Origin: Sediminimonas sp.
GTDB taxonomy: Bacteria > Pseudomonadota > Alphaproteobacteria > Rhodobacterales > Rhodobacteraceae
DNA: 64,000 nucleotides
NCBI RefSeq assembly: GCF_024637375.1
Contig: NZ_JAGXFK010000051.1
Coordinates: 1-64,000, forward strand
Direction of reading: 5' to 3'
The notes under the pieces: model-generated
What the model saw: the letters and a program-made list of their open reading frames with translations, nothing else
Database searches by the model: none
Told to the model about the DNA's origin: nothing
Translations under genes and position numbers: made by a program
Part shown: positions 30,343 to 38,500 of the stretch, piece by piece
Layout of the letters: every line of letters starts with the position of its first letter
Position numbering within the stretch: the stretch's first letter is position 1

Positions 30343-30611
30343 GATGGGGCGGCCGGGACGAGGGGTCGCCTGCGTGGCTACTGCGACGCCCCGGCCTGTT
30401 CATGTTTTTCGGCACTTGGCCGAGGATTGCGGGTCCTTTCGAGGGTGTTCTGAGCCGCCGCCCTTGAGCGACGGTTTTCTGACGGTCCCCGGAAGCGGGG
30501 CGAAAGCCGATGTTCGAGTTCGAGTTCGACCGGGCATTGTTCAGGTTCAGGGCAAAGACCCCGGCACTGGCGCCATTGTTCCAGTTGCCACCGCGGATCG
30601 GCAAACGCTCA
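30343..30611 (-). ncRNA. DGR template RNA region (TR plus spacer to the reverse transcriptase gene)
   Basis: The non-coding stretch between avd and the reverse transcriptase gene comprises the 118-bp TR followed by a GC-rich spacer of 150 nt (30343-30492). In BPP-1 the cDNA template is an RNA that extends through TR into a similar ~140-nt spacer with self-complementary structure. An open frame crosses TR here but its sense reads asparagine-rich sequence and is not a gene. RNA ends are not defined by the sequence. Confidence 0.8.
30493..30610 (-). repeat. DGR template repeat (TR)
   Basis: A 118-bp copy of the 3' end of the target gene. In the sense (minus) direction it reads ERLPIRGGNWNNGASAGV and on, with runs of AAC/AAT codons. 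It holds 22 sense-strand adenines. All 11 differences from VR fall on these adenines; the other 96 positions are identical. Its first base overlaps the avd stop codon. Confidence 0.97.
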
Positions 30612-30986
30612 TGCATGGCCCGCACCCCTTACCAGCGACTTGAACCAGCCGCCGATCATGCGTCCGACCTCGTCTATGTGACGAGACCAGGTCTCATATT
30701 TCTTGATGTCGATATACCGCAGCGTGAAGGACGTTCTGACCTGTGAGCGCAGCAGGTCCAGCTCGGCGTCCAGATCCTGCATCGTCGTCTTTTTGTGATA
30801 CCGCTTGTTGCAGATCACGATCAGGCGCAGCACACCCCACATCGCCTCGCGAATCTCCGCCGCCAGAACATGTCGCTCGAACTTCGGAAACTGCCGCAGG
30901 GCCACATAGCCGTAGGCGATCATTTCCTCGCACTTCTGTCGGATTTTCAGGTCTTCCAATTTCAGCCTATCACGGTATGGGCCCAC
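30609..30986 (-). CDS. avd: DGR accessory variability determinant (Avd)
   Basis: Product of 125 aa, all-helical and basic, fitting the four-helix-bundle Avd family that forms a pentameric barrel and binds the reverse transcriptase and template RNA. Typical stretches are EDLKIRQKCEEMIAYGYVAL, REAMWGVLRLIVICNKRY and a helical C-terminus. The GTG at 30986 is the only start that preserves the first helix; it falls inside the hairpin between target gene and avd. The stop overlaps the TR by two bases. Order target-avd-TR-RT equals Bordetella phage BPP-1. Confidence 0.9.
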   Translation of the reverse strand: MGPYRDRLKLEDLKIRQKCEEMIAYGYVALRQFPKFERHVLAAEIREAMWGVLRLIVICNKRYHKKTTMQDLDAELDLLRSQVRTSFTLRYIDIKKYETWSRHIDEVGRMIGGWFKSLVRGAGHA

Positions 30987-31001
30987 GCTATCGCGCGGGC
31001 C
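30980..31001 (-). promoter_or_regulatory. DGR hairpin/cruciform downstream of VR
   Basis: Inverted repeat with 9-bp stem and 4-nt loop; sense strand GGCCCGCGC-GATA-GCGTGGGCC, with one G-T wobble. It starts 33 nt past VR and 22 nt past the target stop. GC-rich hairpins with a G-A-rich tetraloop just after VR stimulate target recognition in BPP-1. The avd GTG start lies inside its 3' arm. Confidence 0.85.
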
Positions 31002-31023
31002 TCAGATTTCAGGGGGTCGGATT

Positions 31024-32067
31024 TCAGATTACGAAAGCGGGGCGAAAGCCGATGCCCGAGATCGAGTACGACCGGGCAATGTTCAGGTACAGGGCAAAGA
31101 CCCCGGCACCGGCGCCATAGCTCCAGTCGCCACCGCGGACCGGCAAACGCTCCCCGGCCACGTTGATGTAGAAGCGGTCGCTCTCGATCGGTGCACCCGG
31201 CTGTATCAGCCCGTATTGCTTGAGAATCTGAAGCGCGGCCGTGGACACCGAGTTCGCCGTCATCGTGGAAAACGCCGCGCCGGAGCTGCACACCAGCGTG
31301 CCGGCCGCCGTGCCGGACGTGGCGTAGTGAACGGTGCCTGCGGTGCCGGGGGCGACCAGCGCGCCCGTGGCGGCATCCACCGCCTTCCAGGGTCCGCTGG
31401 CGCTCAGGTCGGTCGCTGACAGGACGGCATCGTTGTCCGCGATGATCTGGATTTCTCCGTCGACGATGCGCATGCCGGGCGCCCATTCCCACACATTGCC
31501 GTTGAGAAGCTGCACGCCCCACGGGGTTGGCGGGTAATTCCAGGTCACCGGGCCGCTGCCTGCGCGGATCACCGTCGTCGTGCTGCCGTCGCCGGGGTCG
31601 CCGTTGTCGTCGACGCCGAACTCGGTGTCGTCGTTGTAGGCCCTGCCAGAATCATTATTCCCGCGCGGGAACCGGAAATCCGCACGCGCTTTCAGCGCGA
31701 GCGCCGCATACATCGGATTTGTCGCCACGCAGAAGCCCGCGCCGCTGTTGCGTGCCAGCGTTACGGCTTCGTCGTGGTCGATGCTGGTGCGCGGCACGAG
31801 GCCCGCCTGCGACACCATCTCGCCGCTCACCTCTGCCGCCGGGTGTACGCCGACCAAGATTTCATCCTTCGTCACGCCGTCAACGACGAAAGCCGGGTGC
31901 ACGCCGGATCCTAGGCTCGCGTCAAGATCCTCGACGAGGAACTTCCGCAGCCGGTAGAAGTAGCTGGGCTGGCCTTTCGTCGTGAAGCGCACGGTCATGT
32001 CGCCGCCCGACATGGTTTCGACCTGCTTGCGCAGATCGGCTTGAATATCGACGCTGACGCTCATCAT
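31024..32067 (-). CDS. DGR target protein: C-type-lectin/FGE-fold receptor-binding candidate
   Basis: Product of 347 aa. The C-terminal half has the formylglycine-generating-enzyme/C-type-lectin type fold used by DGR-variable proteins: GNVWEW at residues 190-195 and RGGDW...IGFRPAFVI at the end. VR covers residues 306-344, where the variable positions lie. By analogy with BPP-1 Mtd it would sit at the fibre tips and bind the host receptor. The start at 32067 (AGGAGAAGT directly before) overlaps the previous stop as ATGA. Upstream genes in the operon encode coiled-coil fibre proteins. Residues 1-130 have no family I recognise. Confidence 0.9.
   Translation of the reverse strand: MMSVSVDIQADLRKQVETMSGGDMTVRFTTKGQPSYFYRLRKFLVEDLDASLGSGVHPAFVVDGVTKDEILVGVHPAAEVSGEMVSQAGLVPRTSIDHDEAVTLARNSGAGFCVATNPMYAALALKARADFRFPRGNNDSGRAYNDDTEFGVDDNGDPGDGSTTTVIRAGSGPVTWNYPPTPWGVQLLNGNVWEWAPGMRIVDGEIQIIADNDAVLSATDLSASGPWKAVDAATGALVAPGTAGTVHYATSGTAAGTLVCSSGAAFSTMTANSVSTAALQILKQYGLIQPGAPIESDRFYINVAGERLPVRGGDWSYGAGAGVFALYLNIARSYSISGIGFRPAFVI
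31035..31152 (-). repeat. DGR variable repeat (VR)
   Basis: 118 bp at the 3' end of the target gene, differing from TR at 11 sites, all at TR sense-strand adenines. These cause 10 residue changes: I-V, N-D, N-S, N-Y (three times), S-G, N-I (twice) and N-G. The invariant 3' end ATCGGCTTTCGCCCCGCTT is GC-rich and is the likely initiation-of-mutagenic-homing site. Confidence 0.97.
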
Positions 32068-32393
32068 ACTTCTCCTGCTGTCGGATCAATCGGCGGATTT
32101 GCTGTGGCGAGATACGCGGAATAGACCAGCGCGTAGATTTCGCCCTGCGTTGTGGTCTGGCCCGTGTCGGCGCCGGTTTCCGGGTCGATGATCGGAATGA
32201 CGGCGGCCGGATCGAATGCCAGTGGCAGCGGGGATGCAGGCATGTGCATGACTTGCCCCCCGTCCGTGCCGATGATCGTCTCCTGATGGAACGTCACTCG
32301 TGGCGTCTTGCCAAGCTGGTTGTCGATGATCACCTGCGGGCAGCGGGTGAAGCTTTCTCCCGCGATCGGTGTTTGGTTCAACTTGTAGGACAT
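32064..32393 (-). CDS. Phage hypothetical protein preceding the DGR target
   Basis: Product of 109 aa, soluble, with no signal or membrane segment. Its last bases overlap the DGR target start (ATGA), which implies coupled translation with the receptor-binding candidate. The middle (TFHQETIIGTDGGQVMHM, then FDPAAVIPIIDPETG) looks like beta-rich structural protein. A chaperone or attachment subunit for the variable protein is possible, but I recognise no family. Confidence 0.7.
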   Translation of the reverse strand: MSYKLNQTPIAGESFTRCPQVIIDNQLGKTPRVTFHQETIIGTDGGQVMHMPASPLPLAFDPAAVIPIIDPETGADTGQTTTQGEIYALVYSAYLATANPPIDPTAGEV

Positions 32394-32406
32394 GATGATC
32401 TCCTGA

Positions 32407-33066
32407 TCAGGCTTGTGTTACGGTGCCGTAGACGGTGAGACCGGCGGATGTGAAGCGGACCACCTCTGTCCCGCCGATCGCAATGGACAGGGTGTCGGCG
32501 GCGGATGAATAGATACCGACCGTCCCGATGCGCAGCGCCGGGGCGTCAAGCGATCCGCCGGTCAGTTCGGTGCGACCGCCGTTGACTTGATCCGATACTT
32601 GGCCCAAGGCGGCCGCGAGGTTGAACAGGGCCAGCGTGGTGATCGTGTTCGCTTCCTGTGAGCCCGACAGGCGCTCGATTTCGCGGTATGCTTGCCCGAA
32701 CGCCGCGGAGAGTGTGCCGAGACCACCGTCAAGTTCTGGCAGGCCGGGAGCTGCAATGCTGCCAGTCACCTTGACTGTGTCAAACACTGGATCAGTGCCG
32801 TAGGCAACTTGTTGGGCGTCCAGCAACGCCTGCTCGGCGCCGTCCTCGTGTTGCGATGCCAGCAACGCATCCGCAGAAGTGCTGCTTGCATGACCCTGGG
32901 CGGCGTCACGGTAGGTCAGCGCGGTGTCACGGGCGGCCTGGGATGCATCACGGGCTGCTTGGCTGTCGGTTACCGAGGTGTCCAGCGTGGCTTTCTTCAC
33001 GTTCACAGCAGCCGTCAGGCTGTCGACCGAAGTGGTCAGATTGGCAACTTCTTGTTCAACGGTCAT
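32407..33066 (-). CDS. Coiled-coil tail fibre-like protein
   Basis: Product of 219 aa. The first ~85 residues are alanine/serine/aspartate-rich heptads (ANLTTSVDSLTAAVNVKKAT, then SQAARDASQAARDTALTYRD), predicting a trimeric coiled coil. The rest is beta-rich (LTGGSLDAPALRIGTVGIYS, GGTEVVRFTSAGLTVYG), like the ends of phage fibres. It lies between the large coiled-coil fibre gene and the DGR target gene and is probably part of the fibre that carries the variable tip. Confidence 0.75.
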   Translation of the reverse strand: MTVEQEVANLTTSVDSLTAAVNVKKATLDTSVTDSQAARDASQAARDTALTYRDAAQGHASSTSADALLASQHEDGAEQALLDAQQVAYGTDPVFDTVKVTGSIAAPGLPELDGGLGTLSAAFGQAYREIERLSGSQEANTITTLALFNLAAALGQVSDQVNGGRTELTGGSLDAPALRIGTVGIYSSAADTLSIAIGGTEVVRFTSAGLTVYGTVTQA

Positions 33067-33078
33067 GATCGGGTCTCC

Positions 33079-34266
33079 TTACGAGAAAGCGTGCGCGTCG
33101 ATGTAGCGGGTCTGGCTGTTGGTGAAGGCTGTGGCCATCTGGACGAGTTGGGGAGCGATGCTGTCATGGATCGCCTGCGTATCGTCCCGGTAGCCAAGGG
33201 CGGCCGTCTCGCTGGCCGCGGCATTGGTCTCGGATGTGGCAGCGCCGGTCTCAGCGGATTCCGCCGCGGTTTGCGCTGCCGCAGAAGCGGTCTGCGCTGC
33301 CTGGGCTGCATCTTTTGCCGCAACTGCGCCCGTCTCGGCAGTCTCCGCCCCGGTTCGCGCTATCTGCGCATTGGTCAAGGCGGTCTCGCTGGCAACCCGC
33401 GCAGTCTCCGCGTCGGTGGCTCTCTGGTCTGCCGTGATCGCGCTTGTATTCGCAGCGCTGGCATCTGCGGCAACACCAGACTCTGACGCTGCCGCTGCTG
33501 TAGCGCTGGCCGATGCCTCCCCGGCCTTGGTTGTGGCGGTGGCTTCCGCGGCCTCTGCGGCGGTTTGCGCATTCTGGGCGTTGAGCCTGTGGCCCGACGC
33601 CGAGTCCCGCGCGGCCTCCGATGCAGCCTGAGCCGTCTGGGCCCCCGTCTGAGCGGCCTCCGCTCCGGCCTGCGCGTCAACGGCGGCCACTTTTGCGGCG
33701 CTTGCTGCGCTCTTGTGCGCGTCAGCCGTCGTGGAGTGGGTGAAGGCATTGGACTCGGACTTCTCCGCCTCGCTCGCCGCCGTTTCGGCCCGCGTCGCGT
33801 CCGTGGCCGCCGATTGCTCGGACAGCGCAGCGTTGGCGGCGGCCGTCTCGGATGCGGTCTTTGCGGCCTCGGCATCACCCTTGTAGATGTTGGTCGTATC
33901 TCGCGCCGCGCGGGCGTCGATAACCGCCTGCTCGGCTGCATTGACGCTGGGCGGTGGCGGCAGATCCATGGATTGCGACAGATAGGCGGTCGCGCTTTCA
34001 GGGACGGTTGCGAAGATCGACTGGCTGAACCCGCCCGCCTGCCACACGACCAACACGCGATAGCGTCCGGGCGTCAGGTCGATCGAGAAATCACCGTTGT
34101 CGTCCGATGTGACCGTGTGCCCGCCGGTCTGGTTCGCGCTCGGCAGGACAATCGCATCGCCGTCGGCGCCGATCTTCTGCGGATGCGGTGTGAAGGTCAG
34201 CGTTACCCCGGATTGCGCGCCGAGGCCGACGTCAACGGTGCTGCCCGTGATGGTGCATACGCTCAT
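33079..34266 (-). CDS. Long alanine-rich coiled-coil tail fibre protein
   Basis: Product of 395 aa. Residues 1-~115 form a beta-sandwich resembling prealbumin/carboxypeptidase-regulatory-like domains seen at fibre bases (VTLTFTPHPQKIGADGDAIV, TPGRYRVLVVWQAGGFSQSI). From ~residue 120 to 360 the sequence is almost only Ala, Thr, Glu, Ser and Asp in repeating 7- and 14-residue patterns, a very long coiled coil like lambda side-tail fibres. The start at 34266 (MSVCTITGS) overlaps the holin stop by 4 nt. Confidence 0.8.
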   Translation of the reverse strand: MSVCTITGSTVDVGLGAQSGVTLTFTPHPQKIGADGDAIVLPSANQTGGHTVTSDDNGDFSIDLTPGRYRVLVVWQAGGFSQSIFATVPESATAYLSQSMDLPPPPSVNAAEQAVIDARAARDTTNIYKGDAEAAKTASETAAANAALSEQSAATDATRAETAASEAEKSESNAFTHSTTADAHKSAASAAKVAAVDAQAGAEAAQTGAQTAQAASEAARDSASGHRLNAQNAQTAAEAAEATATTKAGEASASATAAAASESGVAADASAANTSAITADQRATDAETARVASETALTNAQIARTGAETAETGAVAAKDAAQAAQTASAAAQTAAESAETGAATSETNAAASETAALGYRDDTQAIHDSIAPQLVQMATAFTNSQTRYIDAHAFS

Positions 34267-34844
34267 CGGCCGGACTCCCTGCGCCAATCTCGAACTGCCG
34301 GGTTATCACTCGCGGCGCTTTCTACGGTTTCCAGGGTTACCTTGGCGTCAGATCCGGTATCGGCGGCGCCCGGCGTGTCGCTGTTCAGGGATCGCAGCGC
34401 CTCAATATCCTCGACCACCTGCGGGGTTCGCGCGGCGACGGCCGCCATCGCCTTCCCGGCCTGTAGGTGCTTGGCAGAATACCTCGCGCCGAAGTAAAAG
34501 GTGATGATCGCGCCCAACAGGAGCCACAACTGGTCAGGCACGAGCGCAAGGCCGCGCATCCGTGACGAAAACCACACGGGATCGACCATCGCCGCAACGA
34601 ACAGACCGATCGTCCCAAGCGCCATTGCGGGACGCGGGATACGGTTGATGCCGTCGATCAGGCTGTTGAACCACCCGCCGGAGTTGTCGAACTCGGCCGC
34701 CATCTGTTCGAGCGCGGCGCGCTGTGCGCCTGCCTCGCGCTGATCTGCGGCCTCCGCGTTCGGCCGAAAGGTCTCGACCGTTTCGGTGATGACGTTGCGC
34801 CCGCCGCCGAACAGCGCGCCGATAAGTTTTCCAATCAGCCCCAT
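34263..34844 (-). CDS. Holin (3TM holin family)
   Basis: Product of 193 aa. It has an N-terminal amphipathic/hydrophobic stretch (MGLIGKLIGALFGGG), then two strong membrane helices near residues 75-95 (MALGTIGLFVAAMVD) and 105-123 (LWLLLGAIITFYFGARYSA), and a charged tail. This matches the three-span holin family found in alphaproteobacterial phages and gene-transfer agents. It makes lesions that let the endolysin reach the wall. It overlaps the endolysin stop by 10 nt. Confidence 0.85.
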   Translation of the reverse strand: MGLIGKLIGALFGGGRNVITETVETFRPNAEAADQREAGAQRAALEQMAAEFDNSGGWFNSLIDGINRIPRPAMALGTIGLFVAAMVDPVWFSSRMRGLALVPDQLWLLLGAIITFYFGARYSAKHLQAGKAMAAVAARTPQVVEDIEALRSLNSDTPGAADTGSDAKVTLETVESAASDNPAVRDWRRESGR

Positions 34845-35467
34845 GCCTTTACCCTTTCCTCAAACTCCGCGGTGCTCAGGTGAAAGCGCGGACTGATGAA
34901 ACTCTCCGCCCGCCTGATCCAGCCGCCTTTGCCGCCGACGCGGGTGCGGGCGTACTTGCGCGACGCCGGCCGGCGGTCGGCCAGCCGCAGGTAATAGTTG
35001 CGCCGGGCGATGCCGTAGGCGTCTACCAGGCGGTCACCGGCCTTCTCGAACGCCCGCGCAACAGCGGCGGCCGTGTTGGGCCCCAGCGCGCCGTCCACCG
35101 TGACCGGCTCATCAAATTCCGCCAGAAGCCGCTGGAGGATGCGCACGGCGTTGCCGCCCGCGTTGACCTGCATGTCGAACACCGTCGCCTGCAACGGCTC
35201 GGGCAGCAGGTTGATCCGCGGCGCCTCGAAGTAGTGTTTGATGAAGATGTCGACGGCCTGTTGGCGCGTCAGGGCGCGCACGTCGGCCACGTCCACGTCG
35301 CCGTCGCGATCCAGGTCAAGCCCCAGCCTGCGCATGGTGTGGATAGTCACGCCATAGTTGGTCGCGCCGCCCGGATCGTCGGGGTCGTTCACAAACCCGC
35401 CCTCGCGCGAGACGATCTCGCGGGCTATCTCGGTGACGCTGGGTGAGGATCGGACATGCGAACCCAT
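34835..35467 (-). CDS. Endolysin, glycoside hydrolase family 108 muramidase
   Basis: Product of 210 aa. The N-terminal GH108 domain has the catalytic glutamate in SREGGFVNDPDDPGGATNYG and the LPEPLQATVFDMQVNAG segment; a C-terminal peptidoglycan-binding-like part follows. There is no signal peptide, so release depends on the holin. The ATG at 35467 is chosen; ten further residues upstream lack support. It is the first gene of an operon that runs through holin and fibres to the DGR, behind a copy of the phage promoter-like module. Confidence 0.9.
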   Translation of the reverse strand: MGSHVRSSPSVTEIAREIVSREGGFVNDPDDPGGATNYGVTIHTMRRLGLDLDRDGDVDVADVRALTRQQAVDIFIKHYFEAPRINLLPEPLQATVFDMQVNAGGNAVRILQRLLAEFDEPVTVDGALGPNTAAAVARAFEKAGDRLVDAYGIARRNYYLRLADRRPASRKYARTRVGGKGGWIRRAESFISPRFHLSTAEFEERVKAWG

Positions 35468-35492
35468 TGAAAACCTCGTTTTCTCTGCGGGT

Positions 35493-35553
35493 CGCACATC
35501 ATGCGCGGTGTTGTGGAGCCACCATTACCACATCTTGCGGCAATGGTGAAGCC
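35493..35553 (-). promoter_or_regulatory. Phage promoter/operator module, copy 1 (endolysin-fibre-DGR operon)
   Basis: On the minus strand GGCTTCA is followed 21 nt after its CTTC by TGGTAATGG, and 24 nt later by GCGCATGATGTGCG. Three other phage operons begin with the same three blocks. It occupies the gap between the giant gene's stop and the endolysin start. The first blocks look like a promoter and the last like a conserved leader or operator. Confidence 0.65.
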
Positions 35554-35554
35554 G

Positions 35555-38500
35555 TCAATCGTAGATCGGATCGCGCGTCGTGCTGCGGATCGTGTAATCG
35601 AGGCGCGGGTTAAGTTGGGCACCCTGCACATTGCGCTGGCTCGCGCGCATACCGCCCCGGATCGACTGCTTGAGCGTTTGCACCGTGATCGGATAGGTCG
35701 GGTGCTTGCTGTTGAAGTCGACGATCAGATCGACAATGGCCGGCGTAAGCCCGTCGCCTTCGCGGCGCGACTTGCGCACAGCGGCCAGGATATCGCCCCG
35801 CTCGTCCATGATCCGCCTTTCTCGCGACTTCATGCGCGAGTTCAGGTCGTAACGCTCGGACAAGCGCGCCGGGGTGAAGCCCACTGCCTGTGCCAGAAGC
35901 TCGCCGACCCTGAACTCGTCAATGATTGGATCGCCCCGGTAGGTCTCCGCGCCCTCGACCCAATAGCGTCCCGTCTGCATGATGTCGTTGATGAACTTGG
36001 GCGTCATCTTCTCGACGCCTCTCCAAACCTCGCCGTCCTTAACCATGCTGACGCCGCGCCAGATGTTTTCCCCGATGCCCGGCACTGCGCCCAGCATCTG
36101 CCGAATCCAGTAGTTGTATTCTTCTTCGCCTTCCAACTCGCGCCAGGGCTTGCGGAACCACAGTTCCGGCATGCCGATCCGGTTGGTCAGGTCAATTCCG
36201 GCCCAATAGCCGGGGGCGCCGTTCAGAATCATGCCGGCCGCATCCTTGGGAAGGTAGTTGAGAAGCGCCGTCTCCATCGCTTCCTCGACATCGTCGGACC
36301 CGCCCGAGAAAAACAGCCCCAGAAGCCCCGTGATCAGCGCATAGCCCCAGGTGCCCTTGACGCCGGCGTGGAACATCATCGAACCCGTGATCCCGGCCAG
36401 TTGCGCCATCGCTTCCTGCCGCTCGGACTTCGTCTTGCCTCGCATCATCTGATGCGTGTCGCGGAAAAGGCGCCACAGCATGTTGATCTGGAAGTTTCTG
36501 AAAACCATCGCGACGCGCATGTAGTCGTTCTGCAAAAGGCGTGGCCTGGCGGTATTTTGGTAGTCGAAATGCGTCTTCCAGGTCAGGTCACCGGCCTTCT
36601 GAATTGCGGCCTCCCGGTCCAGTCCCTTATCTTTGGCCATGCGGTATGCGGCGAGGAATGTCACCTCGCGGTTCATACGCTCAGCGTGGTGGAAGAACCA
36701 ACTGACCTTCTCCATGATCATCGTGCGCGTGGCGCTATACTCCACCCCCGTCTCGCCGACACCGGCCAGATCGTGCGACTGGCTCTTGTCCACCACGCCG
36801 CGGCTATATGCATCGTGCATGGCAGCGCGCTCGTCGTCGGTCAGGCGCGAACTGTCAGCCGCATGCCCCTTGCCGGTGGTGAAGTCGGCCATGGCGCGCG
36901 TCAGTTCCCTGGCGGCCTTCCTGATCCCGCCCTTGCCATAGAACGCGCCGAGTATCGGCGTGCCCACAACGCTGGTCTGGGACACGTTCACAAGAGCGGC
37001 AGCCGGCGTCATGCCGAGGTAGTAGACAAACGCCGCCGAGGTCGCGCCCTGCGCCCACGCGGCGCCCTGCGGGTTCATCACATACTCGTGCCGGCGATCC
37101 ATTTCACGCACGACAAGCCCGTCGCGCACCGGATCATCGGAGCGGCGCGCCTCGTCTGCGGCGACTTCCAGCGCCTCACTCATGTCGAGGCTGTATTTCA
37201 GGCGTGCAAGCTGGTGCGCGCCGTGAAACATCTGGGTGCCGAAGGCGCGGAATGCGTCACCGGAATAGCCTGGCGTGCCCTTCCGGTGCATGCGGTTCTT
37301 GCGCAGCGACATGTCGGGCAAGGTTTCCAGCCACCGCTGCCAGATCGCGTCCATCACTGTGTTGTCGGCGCTGATTTCCGACAGCAGCCCCTCGACATCT
37401 GCGACAAAGCCGGGGTCGACCATGTCGCGCATGTTCGTCTCGCTCATCACCCCGACTTCGACGTCGTAGCCCTCGCGCCGCATGCGCGCGGCTTCTTCCT
37501 GCTGATCTGCGACCTTCTCGAACTTCGAGAAACTCACGATCTTCCCGCTCTCGTCGCGCGAGGTCACATAGAGATCACCGAACCTGGACAGCGGGAAGTA
37601 CGGCCCCTCGATCCTGTTGCTTTCGAACTTCTTGCGCAGCTGGGCGATGCGCGCTTGCTTTGAAAGGCGCGTCCTCAACTTGGCCTTGCTCAAGGCGGCG
37701 TTGGCTTCCTCGATGGCTTGATCCTTCTCCGCCCCATCGAGCCCGTCGTCCTTGATGCGCTCGATTTCGCGTTCGTGGGCGCGTTCTGCGCGACGCACAG
37801 CCACGGTCATGGCCTTTGCCGCCTGTTCCTCGATCGCCTTCTCGAACTGCTCGGCCAGTTTGCGATATTCATCGCGGACAGTCCTGAACATGGCCTGGAA
37901 TTCCTGCGGCAGGCTGTCAAACGCCTCCCGAAGTCTCGCGTAGTCAGCCTTTCGCCTGATTTCGCGGTTCTGGCGCGCCTTGGCGGCCTTGTAGGCGACG
38001 CTGTTCGGGTTGTGCGTCTCCAGAATCTCGCTGTCGCGCGCCTCGACGACGCTCATGTAGGGCTTGGATGGATCTTGCCCGGCAATCGTCGAGTCGTGCA
38101 TCAGGTCCATCATGCGCGCGTTGTTCGGCCTGTCTCCGCGCTTCCAAATCTTGTCGCCGGATATCAGGCGCCGCCATTTCTGCGCGATCTCGTCCGTATC
38201 GCCGTGGCGCTCGTTGCGCAGTGTGTCCATGGCTTCTTTCAGACGCAGGTATTTCTGCGCCGAAGGCAGGTTCTTGCCGAGTTCGGTGAACAGGGGGCGG
38301 CCGGGAACAAGCGCCAGGGCATTTGCGCTGTCGCCGGTCTTCATCCCGGCCATCGCCTGCGTCATGATGTTGCCGAGAAGTTTCTTGCGACCGCGTTCCG
38401 CGTTTGCGTCATAGACGGGTTCGACGTTTGCCGGATGCGCCGGATCGCGCCGACTGGCTCGCATGCCGCCACCCCCGCCGGGTCCGTCCGGACCGCGCCC

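Noticed and set aside
30335-30625. 96-codon minus-strand ORF running through TR
   Set aside because: Its first part is the TR copy of the target's C-terminus and the rest is spacer RNA; no RBS and no independent protein character.
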